The position numbers were made by a program, and so were the translations under genes. The notes under the pieces are model-generated. The model ran no database searches. It was not told where the DNA came from and saw only the letters and a list, made by a program, of their open reading frames with translations. A DNA stretch of 64,000 nt from assembly GCF_001613805.1 (NCBI RefSeq), contig NZ_LPVY01000007.1, positions 30,960 through 94,959 of the forward strand. The letters run 5' to 3'. Positions 9,103 through 16,808 of the stretch are shown here, piece by piece. The first letter of the stretch is position 1; every line of letters begins with the position of its first letter. Source of the DNA: Thalassospira lucentensis. Its GTDB lineage: Bacteria > Pseudomonadota > Alphaproteobacteria > Rhodospirillales > Thalassospiraceae.

Positions 9103-10236
9103 CTAGATCACATAGGCGGTCAGCGGTGCGAAACCGTTGAACGCCACCGAGGCATAAGTGGTGGTATAGGCACCGGTTGCTTCGATCAGAACCTCGTCAC
9201 CGATGGTCAGCGCAATCGGCAGATCATAGGGTTTCTTTTCGTAAAGCACGTCGGCCGAATCACAGGTCGGACCGGCAAGAACGCACGGTGCAACATCGCC
9301 GCCGTCATGGATCGTGGTGATCGGATAACGGATTGCTTCGTCCATGGTTTCGGCAAGGCCGCCGAATTTACCGATATCGAGGTAAACCCAACGTACCGGA
9401 TCATCGGCATGTTTACGCGAAATCAGAACGACTTCGGCTTTGATCACACCGGCATCACCAACCATGCCACGGCCCGGTTCGATGATGGTTTCGGGCATGT
9501 GGTTGCCGAAATGTGTGTGAAGCGCGTCGATGATTGCGGCACCGTATGCTTCGGTTGCCGGAACGTCGCGCAGATAACGGGTCGGGAAACCGCCACCCAT
9601 ATTGACCATGCGAAGGACAATGCCCTTTTCGGCAAGGGTGCGGAAAATCGACGAGGCTTCTGCAAGGGCTGTGTTCCAGGCATCAAGATTGCATTGCTGC
9701 GATCCGACATGGAAGGAAACGCCGTATGCGTCCAGACCCATGTGATGGGCATGCTGAAGAACTTCAAGTGCCATGCTCGGCGCGCAACCGAATTTGCGCG
9801 ACAGCGGCCATTCGGCACCTTCGCCATCGGTCAGGATGCGGCAGAATACACGCGAAGCCGGGGCGACACGGGCAATCTTTTCGACTTCTTCTACGCAATC
9901 AACGGCGAACAGGCGAACACCCAGCGCATAGGCACGCGCAATGTCGCGTTCCTTTTTGATGGTGTTGCCAAACGAAATACGCTCCGGGCTTGCACCTGCG
10001 GCCATCGCCATTTCGATTTCAGGCACGGATGCAGTGTCGAAGTTGCTGCCAAGATCGGCAAGCAGGCTGAGCACTTCCGGTGCCGGGTTTGCCTTGACCG
10101 CATAGAAAACACGGGAATCCGGCAGGGCACGGGTGAAGGTTTCGTAGTTGCGCTGAACTACGTCAAGGTCGACAACCAGGCACGGACCTTCCGGTCGGTT
10201 CTGGGCGAGAAAATCGATAATACGCTGAGTTGCCAT
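9103..10236 (-). CDS. Ornithine/lysine decarboxylase, PLP fold type III
   Basis: This 377-residue alanine-racemase-fold decarboxylase converts ornithine to putrescine, the entry to polyamine synthesis. The PLP lysine is in FYAVKANPAP (K48). The phosphate-binding glycines are in MVNMGGGFPTRY, and GPTCDSADVL contributes the catalytic cysteine across the dimer. FHVGSQ is also conserved. The start at 10236 follows GGGAGAAC; an in-frame ATG at 10257 would add seven residues. Bacterial enzymes of this length may also take lysine. The long structured leader upstream supports the polyamine assignment. Confidence 0.9.
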   Translation of the reverse strand: MATQRIIDFLAQNRPEGPCLVVDLDVVQRNYETFTRALPDSRVFYAVKANPAPEVLSLLADLGSNFDTASVPEIEMAMAAGASPERISFGNTIKKERDIARAYALGVRLFAVDCVEEVEKIARVAPASRVFCRILTDGEGAEWPLSRKFGCAPSMALEVLQHAHHMGLDAYGVSFHVGSQQCNLDAWNTALAEASSIFRTLAEKGIVLRMVNMGGGFPTRYLRDVPATEAYGAAIIDALHTHFGNHMPETIIEPGRGMVGDAGVIKAEVVLISRKHADDPVRWVYLDIGKFGGLAETMDEAIRYPITTIHDGGDVAPCVLAGPTCDSADVLYEKKPYDLPIALTIGDEVLIEATGAYTTTYASVAFNGFAPLTAYVI

Positions 10237-10289
10237 TGGGGCGTTCTCCCATTCCACGATATGGCAGCTTGCGGTACCTGATGCGTTTA

Positions 10290-10610
10290 GGCGCGGTGGA
10301 GGCGCAGTAACGCGGACTACCGACAGGCTGATAAGCTCCGGTGCCTACCGGAACTTGCGAAACTTTTTGCCTCGCTATGGATGGGAGTTTCCCGTCCGCA
10401 CGTAGGGCAATGATGGTGTGCCTCTTCAGTGTCGGTGGTATTTGGACAACCACCTGAGACCAAAAAAGCCCTACACCGTCGTTGCTTTAAGTAAGTCCTA
10501 CGGGTTCCATCTAGCAGGACCACCACAGGCACGTGCGACTTTGGGCAAGTCGCGATGTACGCCTGTTGAACCTCGCGTGCAAGTGAAATTTTATGGCGTT
10601 TTGTCATGAG
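10290..10610 (-). promoter_or_regulatory. Structured 5' leader, probable speF RNA element
   Basis: About 320 bases upstream of the ornithine decarboxylase gene are unusually rich in stems. GCGACTT/AAGTCGC lies at 10535-10553. A long-range pair GTAGGGC/GCCCTAC spans 10402-10474 and encloses GGTGGT/ACCACC at 10434-10454. TCCGGT/ACCGGA lies at 10337-10352. Alphaproteobacteria carry a known conserved leader (speF motif) at exactly this gene, about this size. I call it by position, size and structure; I could not align it to the family model. A 97-codon open frame across it (10607 to 10317) looks incidental. Confidence 0.6.
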
Positions 10611-10835
10611 ACAACCGCAGAAACGTCGAACAATTCATGTTGCTTCGCACAAAATGGCGCGAATGGCCGGTTTTTGGATTGGCAAGAACGCGATTTATCG
10701 GATTTCAACATGGGGCATTGCAATTTGTGCATATCCCGCAGAGTGTCCGAGATGAGATTGACCGCGTCCGATTACCAGAGTAGCGATAAATAACAGGCGG
10801 CTATTGCGCGCCGAATTTAAACAGGATGGCACAGA
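10611..10835. other. Intergenic region upstream of the speF leader and the transporter gene
   Basis: This stretch should hold the leftward promoter of the decarboxylase leader and the rightward promoter of the transporter gene. I see no convincing gene, repeat or clear promoter hexamers. A 66-codon frame at 10593-10793 has no ribosome binding site and no recognisable content. Confidence 0.4.
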
Positions 10836-12062
10836 TTGGATTGGCTGGTTGTTGCCGTATTTGTCGGGGTCTATATCGGCATGGCGCTGGGGCGTTGGCC
10901 GGGGCTTGCGATCAATCGCACGGGGATTGCGCTTATCGGGGCGCTTGTGCTGCTGCTAAGCGGGGCGGTTGACGGGAATGCGGCACTCGCATCGGTCGAT
11001 TTCGCGACACTTTCGGTTTTGCTGACATTGATGGTGTTGTCATCGCAATATGCTGCCAGCGGTTTCTTTGACTGGATCGGCAACCGGATCACCCATCTTG
11101 ATTTGACCCCGAGCGGGCTTCTGGCTGGGGTAATTGCAATTTGCGGCGGCCTGTCGGCGGTGATGACCAACGATGTTGTCGTCTGGGCGGTGACGCCAAT
11201 CCTGATACAGGGCGTGATGGCGCGCCGTCTTGATCCGCGTCCCTATGTGATTGCCGTGGCGTGTGCTGCCAATGCGGGATCGGCCGCGACCCTGATCGGT
11301 AATCCGCAGAACCTTATGATTGCCGAATTCGGGCAGCTTGATTTTACCGCCTTTCTTCTGGCGTGTGGTGTGCCTGCCCTGATCGGACTTTTGATTGTGT
11401 ATGGCGTGATCGCCTATGGTCCGATGACGCGGGCCGCGTTTGATCCGGTGTCAGATGGCTCCGCACTGGACGAAGGCGGTCCGATCAAGCTTGACCGACC
11501 GATGCTGGTCAAGGCGGTGGCAGCGACAATTGCGGTAATTACGATCTTTATCTTTGTCGAGGACCGCGCCCTTTGGTCATTGCTGATTGTGGCTGTGCTG
11601 TTGCTTAGCCGAAGGCTTGGTACTGATCAGGTGCTGGGCCGGGTCGACTGGCATTTACTGGCCCTGTTTTGTGGGTTGTTCATTGTTACCGGGGCAATGG
11701 CCGGGGATGACGCGATTGCTACCTTTTTCCGCGATGCGCTTTCAGGGCTTCGGATTGATAACCCGGCGGTGCTGGCCACCCTTTCGCTTGCGGGAAGTAA
11801 CACGATTGGCAATGTGCCGCTGGTGATGATGTTGCTGTCTCTTGGCCCGGAATGGACGCCGGAACTGTTGCACGGGCTTGCAGTTTTCAGCACATTGTCA
11901 GGCAACTTTTTAATTGTCGGTTCGGTCGCCAATATCATTGCGGTCGAACAGGCCCGCGCCGCCGGTATTACCGTCGGCTTTGGCGATTACGCCCGGATCG
12001 GCATCCCGGTTACCGTGATCAGCCTTGCGTTTGCGTGGGGCTGGATCATGATGTTTGTTTGA
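10836..12062 (+). CDS. ArsB/NhaD/CitM-type (IT superfamily) ion transporter
   Basis: This 408-residue membrane protein has about 11 hydrophobic segments. Two motifs mark the ion-transporter (SLC13/ArsB/NhaD) superfamily: SAVMTNDVVVWAVTPILI, and NAGSAATLIGNPQNLMIA with the repeated hairpin later as AGSNTIGNVPLVMMLL. The start is a TTG with AGGA nine bases upstream; no better ATG exists. The substrate could be a dicarboxylate, arsenite or sodium ion, and nothing here decides. A DUF3830 gene follows after eight bases, suggesting cotranscription. Confidence 0.75.
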   Translation: MDWLVVAVFVGVYIGMALGRWPGLAINRTGIALIGALVLLLSGAVDGNAALASVDFATLSVLLTLMVLSSQYAASGFFDWIGNRITHLDLTPSGLLAGVIAICGGLSAVMTNDVVVWAVTPILIQGVMARRLDPRPYVIAVACAANAGSAATLIGNPQNLMIAEFGQLDFTAFLLACGVPALIGLLIVYGVIAYGPMTRAAFDPVSDGSALDEGGPIKLDRPMLVKAVAATIAVITIFIFVEDRALWSLLIVAVLLLSRRLGTDQVLGRVDWHLLALFCGLFIVTGAMAGDDAIATFFRDALSGLRIDNPAVLATLSLAGSNTIGNVPLVMMLLSLGPEWTPELLHGLAVFSTLSGNFLIVGSVANIIAVEQARAAGITVGFGDYARIGIPVTVISLAFAWGWIMMFV

Positions 12063-12070
12063 ATGGATTT

Positions 12071-12487
12071 ATGATGACCAAGATTAAAATCACCGCAGGC
12101 CCGTTCACCTTTGATGGTGTGCTTGAAGTCGACAAGGCGCCGCAAACCTGCAAGGCATTCATGGATCGCATGCCGTTTGAAAGCAAAGCCGTGCATGTCC
12201 GCTGGAGCGGCGAGGGTGTATGGATGCCGCTTGGCGATTATCAGTTCGGCGTTGGTTATGAAAACCATACCAGTTTCCCGGCACCGGGCCAGATTATTCT
12301 GTATCCCGGCGGCATCAGCGAAACCGAAATCCTGTTGGCCTATGGCGGCGTTCATTTCGCATCGAAGGTCGGGCAGCTTGCCGGCAACCATTTCATCACG
12401 GTTACCAGCAATCTTGAAGACCTTGAGAAGCTCGGCAAGATGACGCTTTGGGAAGGTGCCCAGCCGATCCGGTTTGAGATGGCGTAA
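12071..12487 (+). CDS. DUF3830 family protein (cyclophilin-like fold)
   Basis: This 138-residue cytoplasmic protein matches the DUF3830 pattern: an early VDKAPQTCKAFMDRMPFESK, a central VRWSGEGVWMPLGDY, then PGQIILYPGG and LLAYGGVHFASKVGQLAGNHF. The family is predicted to have a cyclophilin-like barrel and its biochemical role is not established. ATGATG at 12071-12076 leaves the start uncertain by one codon. It follows the transporter gene after eight bases and may act on the transported compound. Confidence 0.7.
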   Translation: MMTKIKITAGPFTFDGVLEVDKAPQTCKAFMDRMPFESKAVHVRWSGEGVWMPLGDYQFGVGYENHTSFPAPGQIILYPGGISETEILLAYGGVHFASKVGQLAGNHFITVTSNLEDLEKLGKMTLWEGAQPIRFEMA

Positions 12488-12579
12488 TAATATTCAGGGT
12501 GTGAAGCGGCACACTCGCTTATGAGGCCAGCCTGATCTAGAACACTTTTTATCTTTGGGACAGGCAGGCGAGTGCGGAC

Positions 12580-13173
12580 GTGTTTGAAACAATCAATCTT
12601 TGGATTCAGGATCACCAGCAACTGGTCTATAGCCTGATCTTTACCTATTGCGTGAGCAAGGCCAGCATCCTGCCGGTTTTTGTCGGCATCTTTGTCGTGT
12701 CCGAAAGTCTTCTGATCGGGCCATCCATGATCGCGATGATTTCCGGCGCATTTGTCGGGGACATGGTGAGGTTCTGGCTGGGACGAAAATATGGCGATGC
12801 GATTGTCAGAAAGCTGCCAGAGTCATTTTCAAAGTGGCTGGGCAAAACCATGCGCCTGTTTGAGCATTATGGCGTCGCCTATATCATGCTGTGTCGCTAT
12901 CCCAACACCATCCGCTCTATCAGTGTGTTCCCGGTCGGAATGAGCTCAATGTCGTTTATGCGGTTTCTGCCGCTGAGTATCGCATCGATCTTGATTTGGA
13001 TCGGGTCGTTCTTTGCACTTGGATATGTCTTGGGCGAGGGGATGTCGGAACTGCTGGAACGCAATCTGACGCTGCTTAGTCCGATCCTGCTGATTGTGTT
13101 TCTCGGGCTTGGCTGGTTTGGTCTGCGTCGGATCGACAAGCTGGAGCAGCAGGCCGAAAAGGCCATCATGTAG
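12580..13173 (+). CDS. DedA family membrane protein
   Basis: This 197-residue inner-membrane protein has the DedA/SNARE-associated pattern: an acidic-polar re-entrant segment, GAFVGDMVRFWLGRKYG around residues 53-69, and RYPNTIRSISVFPVGMSSMS around residues 106-125. The latter contains the conserved Arg and Pro/Gly of the family. Four to five hydrophobic segments follow. DedA proteins are lipid-scramblase-like or flippase-like and support envelope homeostasis. The start is GTG at 12580. It seems to be a single gene. Confidence 0.85.
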   Translation: MFETINLWIQDHQQLVYSLIFTYCVSKASILPVFVGIFVVSESLLIGPSMIAMISGAFVGDMVRFWLGRKYGDAIVRKLPESFSKWLGKTMRLFEHYGVAYIMLCRYPNTIRSISVFPVGMSSMSFMRFLPLSIASILIWIGSFFALGYVLGEGMSELLERNLTLLSPILLIVFLGLGWFGLRRIDKLEQQAEKAIM

Positions 13174-13209
13174 CCCAAAAGAAAACGGCAGCCACATTGG
13201 GCTGCCGTT
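13174..13209 (-). terminator. Terminator of the leftward U32 gene
   Basis: A 10-bp stem (AACGGCAGCC / GGCTGCCGTT) is followed on the minus strand by TTTTCTTTT. It also separates the convergent dedA gene, for which the U run is weak. Confidence 0.8.
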
Positions 13210-13233
13210 CCTGTATCCGGGCGTTGTGAATGC

Positions 13234-14880
13234 CTATTCAGCGGCAATCGTCTTGCCGTCTTTTTCCAGCATTTCGCCCTGTTTGCGTTTGGCAAGGATT
13301 TCGCGGGCTTTGGCATAGCTTTCATCGTGCCAGAAGATCAGGCAGCCGTTACAACCACGGCCGCAGCATCCTTTGGTGCCGACGCGAGGTGTGCGGAAAG
13401 AGCGTTCTTTCTGGCGGTCATCAAGGGCGGTCTGAAGCGCTTCGCGTTTGGCGTCATAGCGTTCTTCGTTGCCTTTGCCCATTTCGATCTTGTGGCCTTC
13501 CTGATCAAGTTTCAGGCGTTGCCATTCGTCTTCGGACAGGGCCTTCTCCTTACGCACGATGGTCATCGGCAGGATTTCACGCTTAAGGAATTCGGGGTCT
13601 TCCTGTTCAAACAGTGAAAACGGAAGGCGGATGCGCGGATGGGTATTGGCATGAACCGCTTCGCCGACCTTGCCGGTGGCAGCATCAATGAATTCATACA
13701 TGCGGATGAAAATGGTCTGGCGTGAACGCGGTGGGACGATTTCAATGACGTCACCGGGCAGCATGCGGTTTTTGACCGACATAATGAAGGCATCGTCTTC
13801 GACTTCCTCGATCATCCCGGCAAATTCCCAATCGGACACATTGGTATTGCTGTCATAGCCATGTGCATAATTGGTCAGGCGGCCATCATGGAACGCCAGC
13901 GTATAGCCACGGTTCGGGATGGTCGCCAGTTCCTTCATATATTCTTCGGCAGACCAGTTTTCAGGGTCTTTGTACCAGTCATCAATCGCCATGCGATAGG
14001 CACGTGCCACCAACCCTGCATAATAGGGGCTTTTGCCGCGGCCTTCGACCTTGAGGCTGTCGACACCGATTTTCAGGTAATCTTCAAGCTTCGGCATGAT
14101 GCAAAGATCGCGCGAATTCAGGATGTAGGAACCGCGTTCGTCTTCCTGAATTTCCATCAGTTCACCCGGACGCATGTCTTCTTCAAGGAAGAAGTCAAAC
14201 ATTTCGAGGTTTTCCTCGGTCAGTTTGAGTTCCTTGACCGTGCCGTCCTTGAGCTTCATGTGGACTTTGTATTTCCAGCGGCACGAATTGGCGCATGCGC
14301 CCTGATTGGCGCCGCGTTCGGCCATGAAGTTCGACAGCAGGCAACGCCCGGAATAGGTCATGCACATCGAGCCATGCACGAAGGCCTCGATCTTGATGTC
14401 CTGGCATTTGGCGCGGATTTCAGTCAGTTCCTCGTAGGAAACCTCACGGCCCAGAACGACCAGTTTGGCACCGATACTTTGCCAGAATTTGACCGACTGC
14501 CATGAACAGACATTAGCCTGTGTCGAAACATGCAGGTCAAGTTCCGGGGCATGTTCACGGACAAACATGAAAACACCGGGATCGGCAACGATCAGCCCGT
14601 CCGGGCGGACCTTGCGCACGGTGTCGACATATTCTGGCAGCTTGTCGATATCCTTGTTATGCGAAAACAGGTTCAGCGTCAGATAAACGCGAACGCCATG
14701 TTCATGGGCAAATTCGATCCCTTCGACCACATCTTCAAGCGACATCTGGCTTTTGACCCGAAGCGACAGGTCCGGCGTGCCCATATAAACCGCGTCAGCC
14801 CCATAAAGGACGGCGACTTTCAGTTTTTCGAGCGAGCCGGCGGGCATCAGCAATTCGGAACGACGCGATTGATTACTCAT
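13234..14880 (-). CDS. U32 peptidase-family protein (TrhP/YegQ-like) with a Cys-rich tail
   Basis: This 548-residue protein starts with the U32 pattern ELLMPAGSLEKLKVAVLYGA and carries the family cysteine set in GSMCMTYSGRCLLSNFMAER and ACANSCRWKY (about residues 168-205). Bacterial members such as TrhP take part in prephenate-dependent 5-hydroxyuridine formation on tRNA rather than proteolysis. A C-terminal extension adds a second cysteine cluster, CCGRGCNGCLIFWHD, near residues 506-520. Most TrhP proteins are about 450 residues, so roughly 90 residues are extra. The ATG at 14880 is used; a GTG directly before it is less likely. Confidence 0.82.
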   Translation of the reverse strand: MSNQSRRSELLMPAGSLEKLKVAVLYGADAVYMGTPDLSLRVKSQMSLEDVVEGIEFAHEHGVRVYLTLNLFSHNKDIDKLPEYVDTVRKVRPDGLIVADPGVFMFVREHAPELDLHVSTQANVCSWQSVKFWQSIGAKLVVLGREVSYEELTEIRAKCQDIKIEAFVHGSMCMTYSGRCLLSNFMAERGANQGACANSCRWKYKVHMKLKDGTVKELKLTEENLEMFDFFLEEDMRPGELMEIQEDERGSYILNSRDLCIMPKLEDYLKIGVDSLKVEGRGKSPYYAGLVARAYRMAIDDWYKDPENWSAEEYMKELATIPNRGYTLAFHDGRLTNYAHGYDSNTNVSDWEFAGMIEEVEDDAFIMSVKNRMLPGDVIEIVPPRSRQTIFIRMYEFIDAATGKVGEAVHANTHPRIRLPFSLFEQEDPEFLKREILPMTIVRKEKALSEDEWQRLKLDQEGHKIEMGKGNEERYDAKREALQTALDDRQKERSFRTPRVGTKGCCGRGCNGCLIFWHDESYAKAREILAKRKQGEMLEKDGKTIAAE

Positions 14881-15074
14881 CACTTGCGGGTCTTTTCTTT
14901 TGGGTACGGGAATCTCTCTGTCCGTCGGAATTCAATGATCCGGCGGTGAATTTGCGCGTGTCATATCACAATCGCACAACGCTTGCCGATCAAAATCGCA
15001 CATTTCACCGTAATTGCAAAGCAGACCCGATGACCGGCAGCCATGAATGGCTTGCATAAGGGATGTGAAATTAT

Positions 15075-15122
15075 ATGACTTGTGGTCATTTGTGAATTTA
15101 ATATATATTACTTACTATATAT
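15075..15122. promoter_or_regulatory. Candidate MarR operators upstream of the efflux operon
   Basis: Two palindromes lie 30-77 bases before the marR start. ATGAC-TTGTG-GTCAT at 15075-15089 is perfect. An 18-of-22 symmetric AT-rich repeat at 15101-15122 (ATATATA outer arms) overlaps the likely -10 region. MarR repressors usually bind such AT-rich palindromes at their own promoter. The remaining part of 14881-15074 shows no feature I can name. Confidence 0.5.
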
Positions 15123-15151
15123 CAACCAATCTAATTTGACAGAGGCACCCA

Positions 15152-15646
15152 TTGGCGTCTTTTAGCGATCCAAAACAGAATATCGGCTTCCTGATGAAGG
15201 ACGTGACCCGCCTGATGCGGCGTAATTTCATGCGTCATGCTGGTGATTTCGGCCTGACGCAGGCGCAGATGCAGGCCATGGCCTATGTCGCGCGCAAGGA
15301 AGGCATCCGGCAGGTCGCCTTGGCAGAAATGCTCGAAATCCAGCCCATCACGACGGCGCGTCTGATCGACAAGCTGGTCGAGGAAGGGCTGGTTGAACGC
15401 CGTCCGGACCCCGATGATCGTCGTGCGGTGCAGCTTTATGTAACCGCAAAGGCAACCGAGTTGCTGGAACGGATCATGGTTGTTGCGGCATCTGCCCGCG
15501 AAGAGGCGATGATCGGTATCACGCCGGAAATGCAGGAAATGCTGATTTCCGTTCTTGGAAAGATGCATGAAAACCTGATGGTGGCCGAACCGCGACAGAA
15601 AACGCCCGAAAGCGCCCCCACCAAAACGAAAAAGTCAAAAGACTGA
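15152..15646 (+). CDS. MarR family transcriptional regulator of the efflux operon
   Basis: This 164-residue protein has a winged helix typical of MarR: helix-turn-helix around LAEMLEIQPITTARLIDKLV, then the wing LVERRPDPDDRRAVQLYVTA. The start is TTG at 15152 with AGAGG placed correctly upstream. A Lys/Thr/Pro-rich tail (TPESAPTKTKKSKD) follows the last helix. It lies 16 bases before emrA, so it probably represses its own operon and is released by a phenolic or drug ligand. The ligand is unknown. Confidence 0.88.
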   Translation: MASFSDPKQNIGFLMKDVTRLMRRNFMRHAGDFGLTQAQMQAMAYVARKEGIRQVALAEMLEIQPITTARLIDKLVEEGLVERRPDPDDRRAVQLYVTAKATELLERIMVVAASAREEAMIGITPEMQEMLISVLGKMHENLMVAEPRQKTPESAPTKTKKSKD

Positions 15647-15662
15647 AGCAAGGCCCTGTATC

Positions 15663-16808
15663 ATGACCGAGAAAAATGAAAATGCTGGCGCATCTGCTGG
15701 TAACGAACAGAATGTTGCCAAACGCAAGAAGCACTGGTTGCGTCCCGTATTGCTTCTGGCCGGACCACTTGCGGTGATTGTCGGCGGGGCATACTGGTAT
15801 TATTCCGGCGGGCGGTTTGTCGGCACGGAAAACGCCTATATCCATGCCGATATGGTTGCGATCAGTCCGCAGATTGACGGACCGATCAGCGAAATCCTGA
15901 TCCATGAAAACCAGCGGGTGGAAAAGGGAGACGTCTTGTTTCGCATTGATCCGCGCCCCTATCAGATTGCAGTTGAACGTGCACATGCCAACCTTGCCGC
16001 CACTGCGCAGGAGATTGAGGCGCTGAAGCAAAGCTATGAAGAGCTTCAGGGCAGTCTTGAACTGGCGAAGATCAATCTGGATTTTGCCAAAAAGAAATAT
16101 GACCGGCAGGCGGCATTGCGCAAAAGCAATGTCGCGTCGCAGGCATCCTTTGACGAAGCCCAAAATGCGCTTTTGGCAGCAAAGCAGCGCATCGTCCTTG
16201 ATCAGCGGGCGATGAAAACCACATTGGCGAAGCTCGGCGGAAATTACGACACACCGATTACGGATTTGCCGCAATATCAGCAGGCCAAATACGCGCTTGA
16301 TCAGGCCGAACTTGATCTTGCCCATACCGAAATTACCGCCCCGTTCCGCGGTGTGATCAGCAACAAACCCGAAGAAGGTGCCTATGCCAAGGCAGGGCAG
16401 GCGATGGCGAGCCTTGTTTCGAGCGATGCCGTATGGATTGATGCCAATTTCAAGGAAGTTGATCTGACTTATCTTGAACCGGGACAGGAAGCCGAGATTT
16501 CGGTCGATGCCTATCCGGGCAAGGTCTGGCACGGTGTGGTTCATTCGGTTGCCCCGGCTACCGGTGCAGAATTTTCGGTGATTCCAGCCCAGAATGCGAC
16601 GGGCAACTGGGTGAAGGTCGTGCAACGGGTCCCGGTGCGGATCGCCGTTGACATTGAAAATGGCGGTCCTGAATTGCGGGCTGGCATGAGCACCGAGGTC
16701 GAGGTGGATACCCATCACAAACGCGAACTGCCGGCCTTTGCCGCCGCCGCACTTGGCTGGATCGGGATCAATCAGGCCGAAGCTGGTACCGAAGGGGCCG
16801 TGCAATGA
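15663..16808 (+). CDS. emrA: HlyD/EmrA family membrane fusion protein
   Basis: This 381-residue periplasmic adaptor has one N-terminal membrane anchor (about residues 27-47), a biotinyl-lipoyl half-motif (GTENAYIHADMVAISPQIDG, GPISEILIHENQRV), a long alpha-helical hairpin (residues about 100-200) and a second lipoyl half (HTEITAPFRGVISNK). It links the EmrB-type pump to an outer-membrane channel. The stop overlaps the start of emrB by four bases (ATGA), indicating coupled translation. No outer-membrane factor gene is adjacent, so a TolC-like partner must be elsewhere. Confidence 0.9.
   Translation: MTEKNENAGASAGNEQNVAKRKKHWLRPVLLLAGPLAVIVGGAYWYYSGGRFVGTENAYIHADMVAISPQIDGPISEILIHENQRVEKGDVLFRIDPRPYQIAVERAHANLAATAQEIEALKQSYEELQGSLELAKINLDFAKKKYDRQAALRKSNVASQASFDEAQNALLAAKQRIVLDQRAMKTTLAKLGGNYDTPITDLPQYQQAKYALDQAELDLAHTEITAPFRGVISNKPEEGAYAKAGQAMASLVSSDAVWIDANFKEVDLTYLEPGQEAEISVDAYPGKVWHGVVHSVAPATGAEFSVIPAQNATGNWVKVVQRVPVRIAVDIENGGPELRAGMSTEVEVDTHHKRELPAFAAAALGWIGINQAEAGTEGAVQ

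Noticed and set aside
9094..10281. A 395-codon open frame antisense to ornithine decarboxylase
   Set aside because: It mirrors a strongly coding gene on the other strand. The translation has no family features and arises from codon bias.
10317..10607. Possible leader peptide gene (97 codons) inside the speF-type leader
   Set aside because: It crosses all conserved-looking stems, has no ribosome binding site I can see, and its translation is unlike a protein. RNA structure explains the stretch better.
15519..16805. A 428-codon open frame antisense to emrA
   Set aside because: Shadow of the adaptor gene with His/Arg-rich, non-protein-like composition.
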